Of a DNA stretch of 64,000 bases, positions 7,322 through 15,200 are shown one piece after another. The DNA is from a virus, in the IMG/VR virus record IMGVR_UViG_3300028025_000091, positions 109,790 to 173,789 of that record; one strand, given 5' to 3'. The notes under the pieces were generated by a model. It saw only the letters and a list, made by a program, of their open reading frames with translations, was not told the origin of the DNA and ran no database searches. The translations under genes and the position numbers were made by a program. Position 1 is the first letter of the stretch; each line of letters starts with the position of its first letter.

Positions 7322-8170
7322 ATGAAACACGTAGTAGTATCCTTATCTGGAGGGATGGATTCCTCCACATTGTTACTTCGTTGCTTGAAAGAGTACGATA
7401 CCGTAACAGCAATTTCATTTGACTATGGTCAAAAACATCGAGTTGAGCTTGAACGTGCTCAATCGTTGGTAGATTATATTAATCATATTAATTCTGCCTA
7501 TTCATCAATTCGTTATCGTCAAATCCAATTAAATGGATTAGTTGATCTTTTAGATTCAGCTCTGGTAACAGGTGGAGATGATGTACCTGAAGGACATTAT
7601 GCTGAAGAAAACATGAAAGCAACAGTTGTTCCAAATAGAAACAAAATATTTGCTTCAATCGTACAAGCAGTTGCACTTTCAGTAGCAAATAAAACAGGAG
7701 AAAATTGTGATATTGCAATGGGAATCCATGCAGGTGATCATGCAATTTACCCTGATTGCCGACAAGAATTTAGAGATGCAGACGACCATGCTTTTAGAAT
7801 GGGGAATTGGGATGCAGAGCGAGTAGGTTACTTTACACCATACCTTGAAGGTGATAAATTTACCATCTTACAAGATGGAGAAGTATTATGTGGTGAATTA
7901 GGTTTAGACTTTAATGAAGTATATAAACGTACAAACACTTCATACAAACCAATTTTCCTTAATTTAGCATTTGTAAATAATGAAGATGAAATAGTTGATT
8001 GTTCAGATTGGTTCTCTGATTATAAATCAGCAAGTTCCGTGGAGCGAGTAGAGGCCTTTATTAAATTAGGAAGACCTGATCCCGCAGGATATGCAGATGA
8101 AGAAGGTCCTGTAAGTTGGGAACATGTAGTAACAGAAGTAACAAAAGTACTAGAAAACCATGAAGGATAG
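7322..8170 (+). CDS. queC: QueC-like 7-cyano-7-deazaguanine synthase, zinc cysteines missing
   Basis: 282 aa. SGGMDSST at residues 9-16 is the ATP-pyrophosphatase P-loop; FDYGQKHRVELE (33-44), VPNRNKIFASI and MGIHAGDHAIYPDCR are QueC signatures for carboxy-deazaguanine binding. QueC turns 7-carboxy-7-deazaguanine into preQ0 through an amide, using ATP. The usual C-terminal zinc site (T.(S)CY...CG.C..C..R) is replaced: TNTSY at 205-209 and KSASSVERVEAF at 235-246 have Ser or other residues at all four cysteine positions. The C-terminus is also about 35 residues longer. It may be structurally stabilised without zinc or may yield the amide intermediate; this is inference. Confidence 0.85.
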   Translation: MKHVVVSLSGGMDSSTLLLRCLKEYDTVTAISFDYGQKHRVELERAQSLVDYINHINSAYSSIRYRQIQLNGLVDLLDSALVTGGDDVPEGHYAEENMKATVVPNRNKIFASIVQAVALSVANKTGENCDIAMGIHAGDHAIYPDCRQEFRDADDHAFRMGNWDAERVGYFTPYLEGDKFTILQDGEVLCGELGLDFNEVYKRTNTSYKPIFLNLAFVNNEDEIVDCSDWFSDYKSASSVERVEAFIKLGRPDPAGYADEEGPVSWEHVVTEVTKVLENHEG

Positions 8171-8204
8171 TTGTATTATAGACTGGGAATTATACCAAAA
8201 AGTT

Positions 8205-8339
8205 ATGGCAAAGAAAAGAACAATTAAAGTATGTACCGGGATTGGATTGAATATGTTTTTTCCCGAATACATTACTATCGAATTAACCGATATAGATACA
8301 GAAATTAAAACACCTAAAAAAACAAAGAAAAATGGGTAG
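8205..8339 (+). CDS. Hypothetical basic peptide, 44 aa
   Basis: ATG 8205 behind 'accaaaaagtt', ends at TAG 8337-8339 and overlaps the queD start. Lys-rich ends flank a hydrophobic centre with a CTGIGLNMFFPEY stretch. Too short for the usual gene finders, but the leader and the overlap support it. Confidence 0.6.
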   Translation: MAKKRTIKVCTGIGLNMFFPEYITIELTDIDTEIKTPKKTKKNG

Positions 8340-8817
8340 ATATATTAGCACAAAATTATTTGAAAATTATTCCGTTGCACTTAGACAATGGAGAGCATCT
8401 CACTCACATTGTGAATTGTTACATGGTTATGCTTTGAAATTCAAAGTATGGTTTGCTTCAAACGAACCGCTAGAGGAAAACCAATTAGATGACATGAACT
8501 GGATCGTTGATTACGGTGGGTTCAAAGATGCACCTAAAGGTAATGGTTTGAAATCTTGGATGAATTATATGTGGGATCACACATTGTTGATCGAGAAGGA
8601 CGATCCATACTTAGACTTTTTCGAATCGGCAGCAATGGAAGGTTTATGCGCACTTCGAGTAATGGACAAAATGGGCGCAGAATCATGTGCTAAATTAGTG
8701 TTTGATCATTTTAACGACGTTTTAGCCAAAACAGACGCCGGAAGATGCAAAGTAATTAAAGTAGAATGTTTCGAAAACGACAATAACTCTAGTATTTATG
8801 AAGAAACGGAAGCCTAA
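8332..8817 (+). CDS. queD: QueD-like 6-carboxy-tetrahydropterin synthase
   Basis: 161 aa. RASHSHCELLHGYALKF at residues 21-37 matches the QueD/PTPS metal and catalytic region, with catalytic-type Cys27 and His31; the second His of the usual HGH is Tyr33. MNWIVDYGGFKD and WDHTLLIEKDDP match the D(F/Y)G.LK and LDH..L segments, the latter carrying the catalytic Asp-His. It would convert dihydroneopterin triphosphate to carboxy-tetrahydropterin, the step between FolE (21121) and QueE (10277). The HGY variant is, as I recall, frequent among phage homologues, so activity is plausible. Confidence 0.85.
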   Translation: MGRYISTKLFENYSVALRQWRASHSHCELLHGYALKFKVWFASNEPLEENQLDDMNWIVDYGGFKDAPKGNGLKSWMNYMWDHTLLIEKDDPYLDFFESAAMEGLCALRVMDKMGAESCAKLVFDHFNDVLAKTDAGRCKVIKVECFENDNNSSIYEETEA

Positions 8818-8929
8818 ACAACTTAAACCTGTTCCTCCAATTACAATAGGACCATTTAGTCCTAGAGTAGCAAAAATTCTTACAGATGCTGATAAAGAAT
8901 ATCAAAAAAATAGAAAAGATGAACAATAG
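8798..8929 (+). CDS. Hypothetical basic peptide, 43 aa
   Basis: ATG 8798 inside the queD 3' end in another frame, stop TAG at 8927-8929. Begins MKKRKPKQLKPVPP and contains a central GPFSPRVAKILTDADKEY segment. The coding is clean downstream of queD, which supports a real small gene. No function recognised. Confidence 0.55.
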   Translation: MKKRKPKQLKPVPPITIGPFSPRVAKILTDADKEYQKNRKDEQ

Positions 8930-8981
8930 CTATTACACAACAACCACCACTTTTGGTGACATTAAATTCACTTATATATTT
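8919..8981 (+). CDS. Possible 20-aa peptide
   Basis: ATG 8919 overlaps the stop of the previous small gene (ATGAACAATAG) and runs to TAA 8979-8981. Only the ATG overlap supports it; it may be non-coding leader of the endonuclease unit. Confidence 0.25.
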
Positions 8982-8996
8982 TAACAAAATAGCGAC

Positions 8997-9040
8997 TTTG
9001 GTGCGTTTTTACCATATGTATAATCATGGAACGCACCAAA
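8997..9040 (+). promoter_or_regulatory. Inverted repeat enclosing ATGTATAAT and the GIY-YIG start codon
   Basis: TTTGGTGCGTT (8997-9007) and AACGCACCAAA (9030-9040) are perfect 11-bp inverted repeats; inside them CCAT/ATGG pair as well, leaving ATGTATAATC as the loop. The start ATG (9026) lies in the 3' arm, so a transcript covering the whole element would hide it, while one starting from the TATAAT in the loop would not. Confidence 0.75.
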
Positions 9041-9607
9041 ATTTACTATCTACATTACGGAAATAATGTACCAATTTATGTAGGAAAATCTAATAGAATC
9101 CAAGGTAGAATATCTAATCATAGAAAAAATTTCGGAAAAGATATTATAGCTGAAGTGTTAGATGATGTACCTTTACATGAATGGAAGTTTTGGGAGTGTT
9201 TTTGGATAGAACAATTTAAACAATGGGGGTATGTTCTTTCAAACAAAAACAATGGTGGTGGAGGAGCTACTAAACAAAATTTTTCCCCTATTAGAAGTCA
9301 AAAAATAAGTAAAGCTAGACTAGGTAAACCTATGCCCCATAAAGGAAAAAAATTCACAGAAGAGCATAAAGAGAAAATTAAATCTACTCGAGGTTTTCTC
9401 CAATCCCGCCCAAATACTTGGACAAATCAACCAGTTCTTCAATATAATTTAGATGGAACTTTTATAAGGGAATTTGGTTCCCAATTAGAAGCTTCGTATT
9501 TTTTACAGGTAAAAGGAGATGGAGTTGGAGCCTGTTGTAGAGGTAAACAAAAATCTGCTTATGGTTACATATGGAAATTTAAAAATATAAAACAACAAGA
9601 ACAATGA
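9026..9607 (+). CDS. GIY-YIG homing endonuclease with NUMOD domains
   Basis: 193 aa. The nuclease core begins IYYLHYGN...PIYVGKS (GIY/YIG-equivalent strands, residues 5-21), then RIQGRISNHRK with the catalytic Arg and a WECFWIEQF helix with the metal-binding Glu. NGGGG follows, then NUMOD3-like SKARLGKPMPHKGKKFTEEHKEKI and a NUMOD1-like C-terminus (VLQYNLDGTFIREF...YGYIWKF). Such free-standing enzymes cut DNA at sites lacking them and spread by repair. It sits between queD and queE, splitting the deazaguanine genes, and its last residues KQQEQ come from the cassette junction repeat. Confidence 0.9.
   Translation: MERTKIYYLHYGNNVPIYVGKSNRIQGRISNHRKNFGKDIIAEVLDDVPLHEWKFWECFWIEQFKQWGYVLSNKNNGGGGATKQNFSPIRSQKISKARLGKPMPHKGKKFTEEHKEKIKSTRGFLQSRPNTWTNQPVLQYNLDGTFIREFGSQLEASYFLQVKGDGVGACCRGKQKSAYGYIWKFKNIKQQEQ
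9591..9606 (+). repeat. Cassette junction repeat AACAACAAGAACAATG
   Basis: 16-nt junction element; read as ..KQQEQ* in the upstream gene and giving the start codon of the downstream gene through the ATGA overlap. Further copies end at 10046, 32170, 32370 (variant AATAATG), 32711 (shortened), 33426, 33786, 62467, 62869, 63108, 63308, 63520, 63759 and 63959; a shortened copy ends at 9822. Confidence 0.85.
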
Positions 9608-9807
9608 AGACAAAATTTTTACAAAGTGTAGAGAGATACACAAACACGAAAGGAAAAACAGGTTACAAAGCTATTTATAGCAATGGAATTGATTTTCAAA
9701 CATTATTCTTCCCAATTAGAAATGGAGTAGATGTTATTAATATTCCTTCAATTATTAACTCAGTTCAAACAATAGATGATTTAGAAGCTATTGGAGCAGA
9801 ACTTTAA
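9604..9807 (+). CDS. Cassette protein, 67 aa
   Basis: Starts at the junction repeat ATG. Basic N-terminus, then YKAIYSNGIDFQTLFFPIRNGVD beta pattern and an acidic end. Unrecognised; the arrangement between junction repeats marks it as one of the small exchangeable cassette genes. Confidence 0.7.
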   Translation: MKTKFLQSVERYTNTKGKTGYKAIYSNGIDFQTLFFPIRNGVDVINIPSIINSVQTIDDLEAIGAEL

Positions 9808-9819
9808 AAAACAAGAACA

Positions 9820-10047
9820 ATGAAAGAGAAACAATTAACAGCAGTAGAACAAGCAGCAGTTGCTTTAAGATTATGGTCAAATGCTTGGAGGGAATTTGAT
9901 AAGACAGGTAAAAATAAACCTGAATCATTTGAAAAAGTAATTGAACCGTTTATTAAAATGGAGAAGGAGTCACTCCAGGAATCCTATGTTAATGGATATG
10001 CAAAAACCAAAAAGATGCTTATACAATTTAAACAACAAGAACAATGA
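9820..10047 (+). CDS. Cassette protein, 75 aa, paralogue of the 63306 gene
   Basis: Contains AVEQAA...SNAW.EFDKTGKNKP..(F)E.VIEPFI.MEKESLQESYVNGYAKTKKM, shared with the gene at 63306-63509. The last 77 nt before the junction are identical at DNA level with that copy, while the first part has diverged. It ends in KQQEQ from the junction repeat. Small helical proteins of this kind are common in Bacteroidetes phages; role unknown. Confidence 0.8.
   Translation: MKEKQLTAVEQAAVALRLWSNAWREFDKTGKNKPESFEKVIEPFIKMEKESLQESYVNGYAKTKKMLIQFKQQEQ
9956..10032 (+). repeat. 77-bp identical repeat, copy A
   Basis: Identical to 63430-63506 by eye. It covers the 3' end of the cassette gene up to the junction repeat, indicating recent copying or gene conversion anchored at the junction. 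Confidence 0.85.
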
Positions 10048-10292
10048 AAGAAATCCTTTATTTCTCAGCCAGCTGGTGTATGCCTTGTAAACGCTTCAAA
10101 CCAGTTATGGAACAGGTAGGACAAAGTATACCTGTACGATTTGTAAATGTAGATGAAGACCCTCAATTGTCTTCCCAATACAATATCAGAAGCGTACCTA
10201 CATTGGTATTTTTAAAAGACGGACAAGAAGCAGACAAATCAATCGGAGTTTTAACGGAATCACAAGTAAAAGAAAAATGGAATCTACTTTAG
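10044..10292 (+). CDS. Thioredoxin/glutaredoxin-like protein
   Basis: 82 aa, a short thioredoxin fold. SASWCMPCKRFKP has the CxxC redox centre (WCMPC, residues 11-15), VRFVNVDEDPQLSSQYNIRSVPTLVFLKDG has the cis-Pro (SVPT) loop. It would reduce disulfides, for example in ribonucleotide reductase or virion proteins. Start is at a cassette junction; the end overlaps queE by 16 nt, so the two are coupled. A role as electron donor to QueE is possible but unsupported. Confidence 0.9.
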   Translation: MKEILYFSASWCMPCKRFKPVMEQVGQSIPVRFVNVDEDPQLSSQYNIRSVPTLVFLKDGQEADKSIGVLTESQVKEKWNLL

Positions 10293-11059
10293 GAAGAATA
10301 GAAGATTATAACAAAACGTTACCTATTATAGAATTGTATCGTTGCGTTCAAAGCGAGGGATCTCGTTTTGGACGCCCAACGATTGCAGTTCGCACAACAG
10401 GTTGTACTCACCGTTGCTACTTTGGTGAAGGGGGTTGGTGTGATTCTTGGTACACAAGCATCCACCCCGAGAAAGGAACATTCAACTTTAACGATATTAT
10501 TCGTATTTATGATGAAAACCCACATATCAAAGAAATGATGCTAACGGGTGGTTCACCTACTATGCATCCTAAATTGGTTAATGAATTAACACATTTTGCA
10601 CATGAAAGAGGTATTCTCATTACTATTGAAACCGAAGGTTCTCATTTCCTCGCTACTGACTATCCTATATCTCTTATTAGTCTCAGTCCTAAGTTTAGCA
10701 ATAGTGTTCCCGTTGTGGGTGTTGCCACGCCGAATGGTTCTATTACGGATGAGAAGATGGTTACCCAACATAACAAACATCGATTAAAATTAGATACAAT
10801 CAAACAAACACTGGAATACCACTCAGATTATCACTATAAACCAGTTTGGGATGGTACAGAAGAAAATCTAAATGAAATTGAAACATTCCGCTTAGCATTA
10901 GATATCCCTAAAGACAAAACCTATATCATGCCCGCTGGCGATACAAGAGAAGAATTAATTAAAATGTATCCACTTGTATTTGATATGTGTGCTGAAAAAG
11001 GATACAACATGACAGGAAGAGATCATATTATTGCATTTGACACTAAAAGAGGAGTATAA
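10277..11059 (+). CDS. queE: QueE, 7-carboxy-7-deazaguanine synthase (radical SAM)
   Basis: 260 aa. ELYRCVQSEGSRFGRPTIAVRTTGC matches the QueE N-terminus (S.QGEG...G.P..F.R..GC). The cluster cysteines are spaced C-x3-C-x7-C (CTHRCYFGEGGWC), a modified version of CxxxCxxC seen in part of the family. MLTGGSPTMHP is the GGEP-like SAM-binding motif. The enzyme rearranges carboxy-tetrahydropterin to carboxy-deazaguanine, feeding QueC. It follows thioredoxin with a 16-nt overlap and is separated from queC/queD by the endonuclease and cassettes. Confidence 0.88.
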   Translation: MESTLGRIEDYNKTLPIIELYRCVQSEGSRFGRPTIAVRTTGCTHRCYFGEGGWCDSWYTSIHPEKGTFNFNDIIRIYDENPHIKEMMLTGGSPTMHPKLVNELTHFAHERGILITIETEGSHFLATDYPISLISLSPKFSNSVPVVGVATPNGSITDEKMVTQHNKHRLKLDTIKQTLEYHSDYHYKPVWDGTEENLNEIETFRLALDIPKDKTYIMPAGDTREELIKMYPLVFDMCAEKGYNMTGRDHIIAFDTKRGV

Positions 11060-11256
11060 TGAAAAGAGAAACACCAATGAAAAGACCAAAACGTAAAGAA
11101 AAACACCTCCATATGGTTACTTGGGATGGTACACGTTATGAATCAATTAACATGCCTGATTATTTAGCAGATGACTATGTTAGAGAGTTTGATTTAGTAC
11201 ATACCCCAAAAACTATTGAATTAAAGGAATGGATTAATAAAAAAACCAGGAAGTAG
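11059..11256 (+). CDS. Hypothetical basic protein, 65 aa
   Basis: TAATG overlap with queE. The N-terminal 20 residues are highly basic (KRPKRKEKH) and the rest is a mixed charged alpha segment. Possibly nucleic-acid binding; no family recognised. Confidence 0.65.
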   Translation: MKRETPMKRPKRKEKHLHMVTWDGTRYESINMPDYLADDYVREFDLVHTPKTIELKEWINKKTRK

Positions 11257-11280
11257 ATAATTATCCGTTAGGTATCTGAT

Positions 11281-11290
11281 ATGTATAATA
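11281..11290 (+). promoter_or_regulatory. ATGTATAATA, candidate late promoter element
   Basis: Same ATGTATAAT core as in the loops before both GIY-YIG genes, 8 nt before the start of the structural block. No clear -33 box at the class I spacing. Confidence 0.4.
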
Positions 11291-11297
11291 AAAACAG

Positions 11298-12269
11298 ATG
11301 CCTACATATCCTTTTTTAACCCGAGCGTATGGACCTAATGCAAAAGGATCTACACTAACATGGGAAGATTTAGATAATAGTTTATTATTCCTCTCAGAAT
11401 CTATCAATGAACTTAATTTTGAACCATTATCAGGTTCAAATTATCTTTTTGTAGAAGCAAATAGTACACCAACTCAAAATGGTTTATCACTATCTGCTTC
11501 TTACGCTCAAGCAAAAGCTAGTTCCCCATCAGCTACAAATAGAATTTCTATTTTAGTTAGTCCTGGTGAATATACTTTTGCCTCTACTTTTACTTTAAAT
11601 ACTCAATATATTGATGTAGTATCTCTTACAGGTGAATGTGATGTATTAGTAACTGGTAGTGGTACTATTCAAATCGGTGCAAACGATGTTTATGTAAGAG
11701 GTATTGATGTTGATGTTAAAAACTTTACTATAACAGCAAGTTTACCTTTACTTAAAGTAAAAAATTGTAAAGGTGGAGATTTCAGTTTTGGAGGCTATCC
11801 AGACCCAACAACAGGAGGTACTCCTTCTCCTGGATACACTGTTGTAGGAACATTTATAGACTGTGAAGGTGGGAATATTAGCTTTGCCGGTAATGGATCA
11901 GCATATGGTACTTTTATAAATTGTACTGCAGGTAGTGGTTCATTTGGTAATTATTGTGATGGTACATTTATAGATTGTATTGCTGGTGATTCTAGTTTCG
12001 CTACTCTTGGAGATATTGAAGGAGGAACTTTAGAAAATTGTGTTGGTGGGGCAGATAGTTTTGCCTCTGTTGGAAATATATCTGAATCTATTCTTAGAAA
12101 CTGTACAGGTGGACAAAATAGTTTTGCTTTCAACACCAATATTTCCGGAATATTACAAGATTGCAGATTAACAAATGGAAGTTTTTCCTCAACTGGTACA
12201 AATATTGCCCCTGGAGGTCAATTAATTACATGCATTAACTCAGATAACACTCCTATAACATACCCATAA
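11298..12269 (+). CDS. Virion protein with parallel beta-helix and Cys ladder
   Basis: 323 aa. After about 65 residues resembling a phage neck/tail attachment segment (TRAYGPNAKGSTLTWEDLDNSL) comes a pectate-lyase-like solenoid. From about residue 155 the sequence repeats every 20-25 residues as F(I/L)(D/N)C.(G)G..SF, placing a cysteine at the same turn of successive rungs. This is typical of parallel beta-helix tail or fibre proteins that bind or cut polysaccharide. No catalytic pattern is evident. First gene of the 9-kb structural block, which uses similar Ser/Thr/Gly-rich composition throughout. Confidence 0.75.
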   Translation: MPTYPFLTRAYGPNAKGSTLTWEDLDNSLLFLSESINELNFEPLSGSNYLFVEANSTPTQNGLSLSASYAQAKASSPSATNRISILVSPGEYTFASTFTLNTQYIDVVSLTGECDVLVTGSGTIQIGANDVYVRGIDVDVKNFTITASLPLLKVKNCKGGDFSFGGYPDPTTGGTPSPGYTVVGTFIDCEGGNISFAGNGSAYGTFINCTAGSGSFGNYCDGTFIDCIAGDSSFATLGDIEGGTLENCVGGADSFASVGNISESILRNCTGGQNSFAFNTNISGILQDCRLTNGSFSSTGTNIAPGGQLITCINSDNTPITYP

Positions 12270-12282
12270 TTTAAATAAGAAT

Positions 12283-15200
12283 ATGACAACTTATTCATTT
12301 ATACAATACGATGTTTTAAACAATTTGATGTCCTTTAAAGGAACACCAACCCCAGGTTTAAAGACACTTATTAAAAACAATAATTCTAATATTTCTTCTA
12401 TTAGAGATATTTTACAAAATGACCAATATGCAGGCGATACTGTAGTCCCAACAGCAGCATCTTCAGCAATAATTAGTTTTTTAGGGGCTACTCCTGAAAT
12501 TAATTTAGCTAATTCAAAAACAATTATTTTAACTATTGAAATCATTGATGATACATCAATAGGAAATACAGTTATAGTTTCTAAAAACTTAGACGGAACT
12601 AAAACAGTTGTTACTAAAGGAGGATTATCATTAGCTATTGAAAACATCAAACCATCTAAAAAATGGGATACGATGGGCAAATGTGATAACTGTCTTAAAT
12701 TTGCATTTAGTTCATCAAACGCATATAATTTTACAGGAAATTTAGGAGGTGCATGGAACGGTACATTTAAAAATGGACAAAAAGTTTATGAATTTTATAT
12801 ACCAAACTATTCATCTCCTGTAGGATTTGGATCTACTGAATTATATAGAATATATTGGAAACCTAACATCACATATTCGGGTATTAATTACAATGGTACT
12901 CCATTTACTATTACTAATAAACATAAGTGGATAGCTACTCCTGCATCTACAATGGATGTACTTAATGATAATACATTTTTCCACGTTTTAGATAATTTTG
13001 ATGCTCCTTGTCCGTATGCTTTAGCTCCTTCATGGTATAATTTCTTTGGAAAGGAAGGATTTTTCCTATTAAATTCTGTTCCACAAACAACTCAAACAAA
13101 ACCTTGCCCTAATTTTATCCCAACCCCAGGAACAGTAAATTGGGGATACAATTGTGGAACAAATGGTTGTGTATCCTCCCCTTCAGGATCAATAGGTGAA
13201 TTTGCTACTCTAGCGGCATGTCAAGTAAGTTGTAGTTTACCTACTCCTCCAGCAAGTAGCAGCAATGGATATAACTGTATTGATGGAGATTGTGTTGAAA
13301 GTCAAATTTCAGGAACATTTCAATATACTACTTTAGCTCAATGTGAAGCAAGTTGTAGTGCTCCTTCCCCTGTAACAAGTAGCTGGTATGCTTGTACTCA
13401 AAATGGATGTGTTCAAGTACCATCTGGTTCAGCAGGAGCATTCGTAACTCAAGCAGAATGTGAATCTATTTGTAATATCCCAGTAGGTGGAACTCCAACA
13501 ACATGTAGTTGTGATCCTGATTTAAGTCCTGTTATAAACCCAAGTTTTTTCTTAGGATCAACAGGATGGACATTTTCACCATCTGCTTTCACCCCAGGAA
13601 TTGGTAGTTGGGATTTTTCACAAGGATATGCTCAAGCTGAGACTGGTGTTACTATGAGTGCACAAAATACTTCAAGTGTATCTTTAACTCAAGCTAACTT
13701 GTTTACACTTTCATGTTCATATGACGTATGTTTCCAAGCATGGACTGGAAATCCTACAAATAATGCCTTAATTACTATTGATACAGGAAATTATACTACT
13801 AATTTACCTCAAGGAACTAGTCCTTTAACAACTGTACCAACAGCATATTCATTTACTATAAACAATATTGAAACTAATGATCTAACTTTATTCTTTGGAT
13901 TAGATATTACTGGCTCAAGTGCAAGAATAAATGTAGATAATGTTTGTGTAACTTTAATTGGATGTCCTCCACCTCCACCACCACCATCTGAAGGTACAGG
14001 ATCAGTAATTCCACCTGAAGATTGTTACATTACTGGATCTATATATTCTTATGTATCTGCTTCTTATGATTGTTTATGCCCTGAAGGATATGTATCTGAT
14101 GGAAGTGGAAGTTGTATTAATAATACCCCAACAATTGTACTTGCTAATTCAGGTCTTTATACTCCATCAAGTATATCCCAATCAAATATAGGTTGGCCTC
14201 AAGGTAATGGTAATATAATACCTGGTTTTTCAATTAACCAACCAAGTACATTATATGCAATTGACCCAACTAATGTTGCAGGATATATCCCGGCAATGGT
14301 TGGTATGGCTCAACCTATATTATTTTACAGTTGGAGTTTTAATGGTGCTGGTTACTCATCAACAAATAACACATCTTCATTTTCTGGAAGTTCTTTAGTG
14401 TATAATACTCAATATACTTTTGATATATTAAAAAATAATTTCTGGTACCAACCAGATTTAGGTCAAAACTGGACTGCAAGATGGGTTGCTCAACTAGCAA
14501 GACAAACAACAATTGGAACACCAAGTAATGGGTTTCCTTCAAATGATAGATGGACAGGAATGGGTACTACTATAAGTGCATCCTCCGCAAAGACATATTA
14601 TATCGGGATTATAGGTCAAGGAGCCATGAAAATTAAATTGGATGGTAACACAATACTTTGCACATCCCCTTCAGTAACAAATACTCCTTTATACAACCAA
14701 GCTACTTATCCAGCATATGCCCAAAACGGCTATGCAAGATACCCAAATTATCCTTATGGTCTTTATAATTGGGGGGTATTACCATCACCACTATTTGGTT
14801 TTAATAATACTCTTACTAGTTCGATCTCAAGTTCTTATTTTGACTTTTATTTTCAAAATGCTGGTCCTGAATATGCTTTTGTTGATCCACCAAACACATT
14901 TGCAGGAAATGGTAAATTCCTTTCAGCATATAATTTATACCTTTACCCAGTAACTATGTCTGCGGGATGTCATCAAATTAATATTGAAGCTAATCCTGAT
15001 AATTTTAAATATTGTATATCTTATCAAGGTTTCTTAGGTGGAATTATTTTAGATAATACAGCAGAACAATTAGTTAGTGCTAGTAATTATAACGATTTAA
15101 ATATTGTTTGGGATTCAACATATTTAGACCCAATTACTTCTTCATTTCTAGGATATAGTAATAATAATGCAATTACTGAAAGTTATTACCTTTACACATA

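Noticed and set aside
8945-8958. Terminator CACC-ACTTTT-GGTG before the first GIY-YIG gene
   Set aside because: Only a 4-bp stem without a T-run.
9580-9607. KQQEQ as a selected C-terminal peptide tag (for example a degradation tag)
   Set aside because: The same DNA occurs untranslated before 32168, 33784 and 62465, so the peptide is a by-product of the junction sequence.
13970-13990. Pro7 run as a frameshift or assembly error in the giant adhesin
   Set aside because: The frame stays open with consistent composition on both sides; Pro runs are common interdomain linkers.
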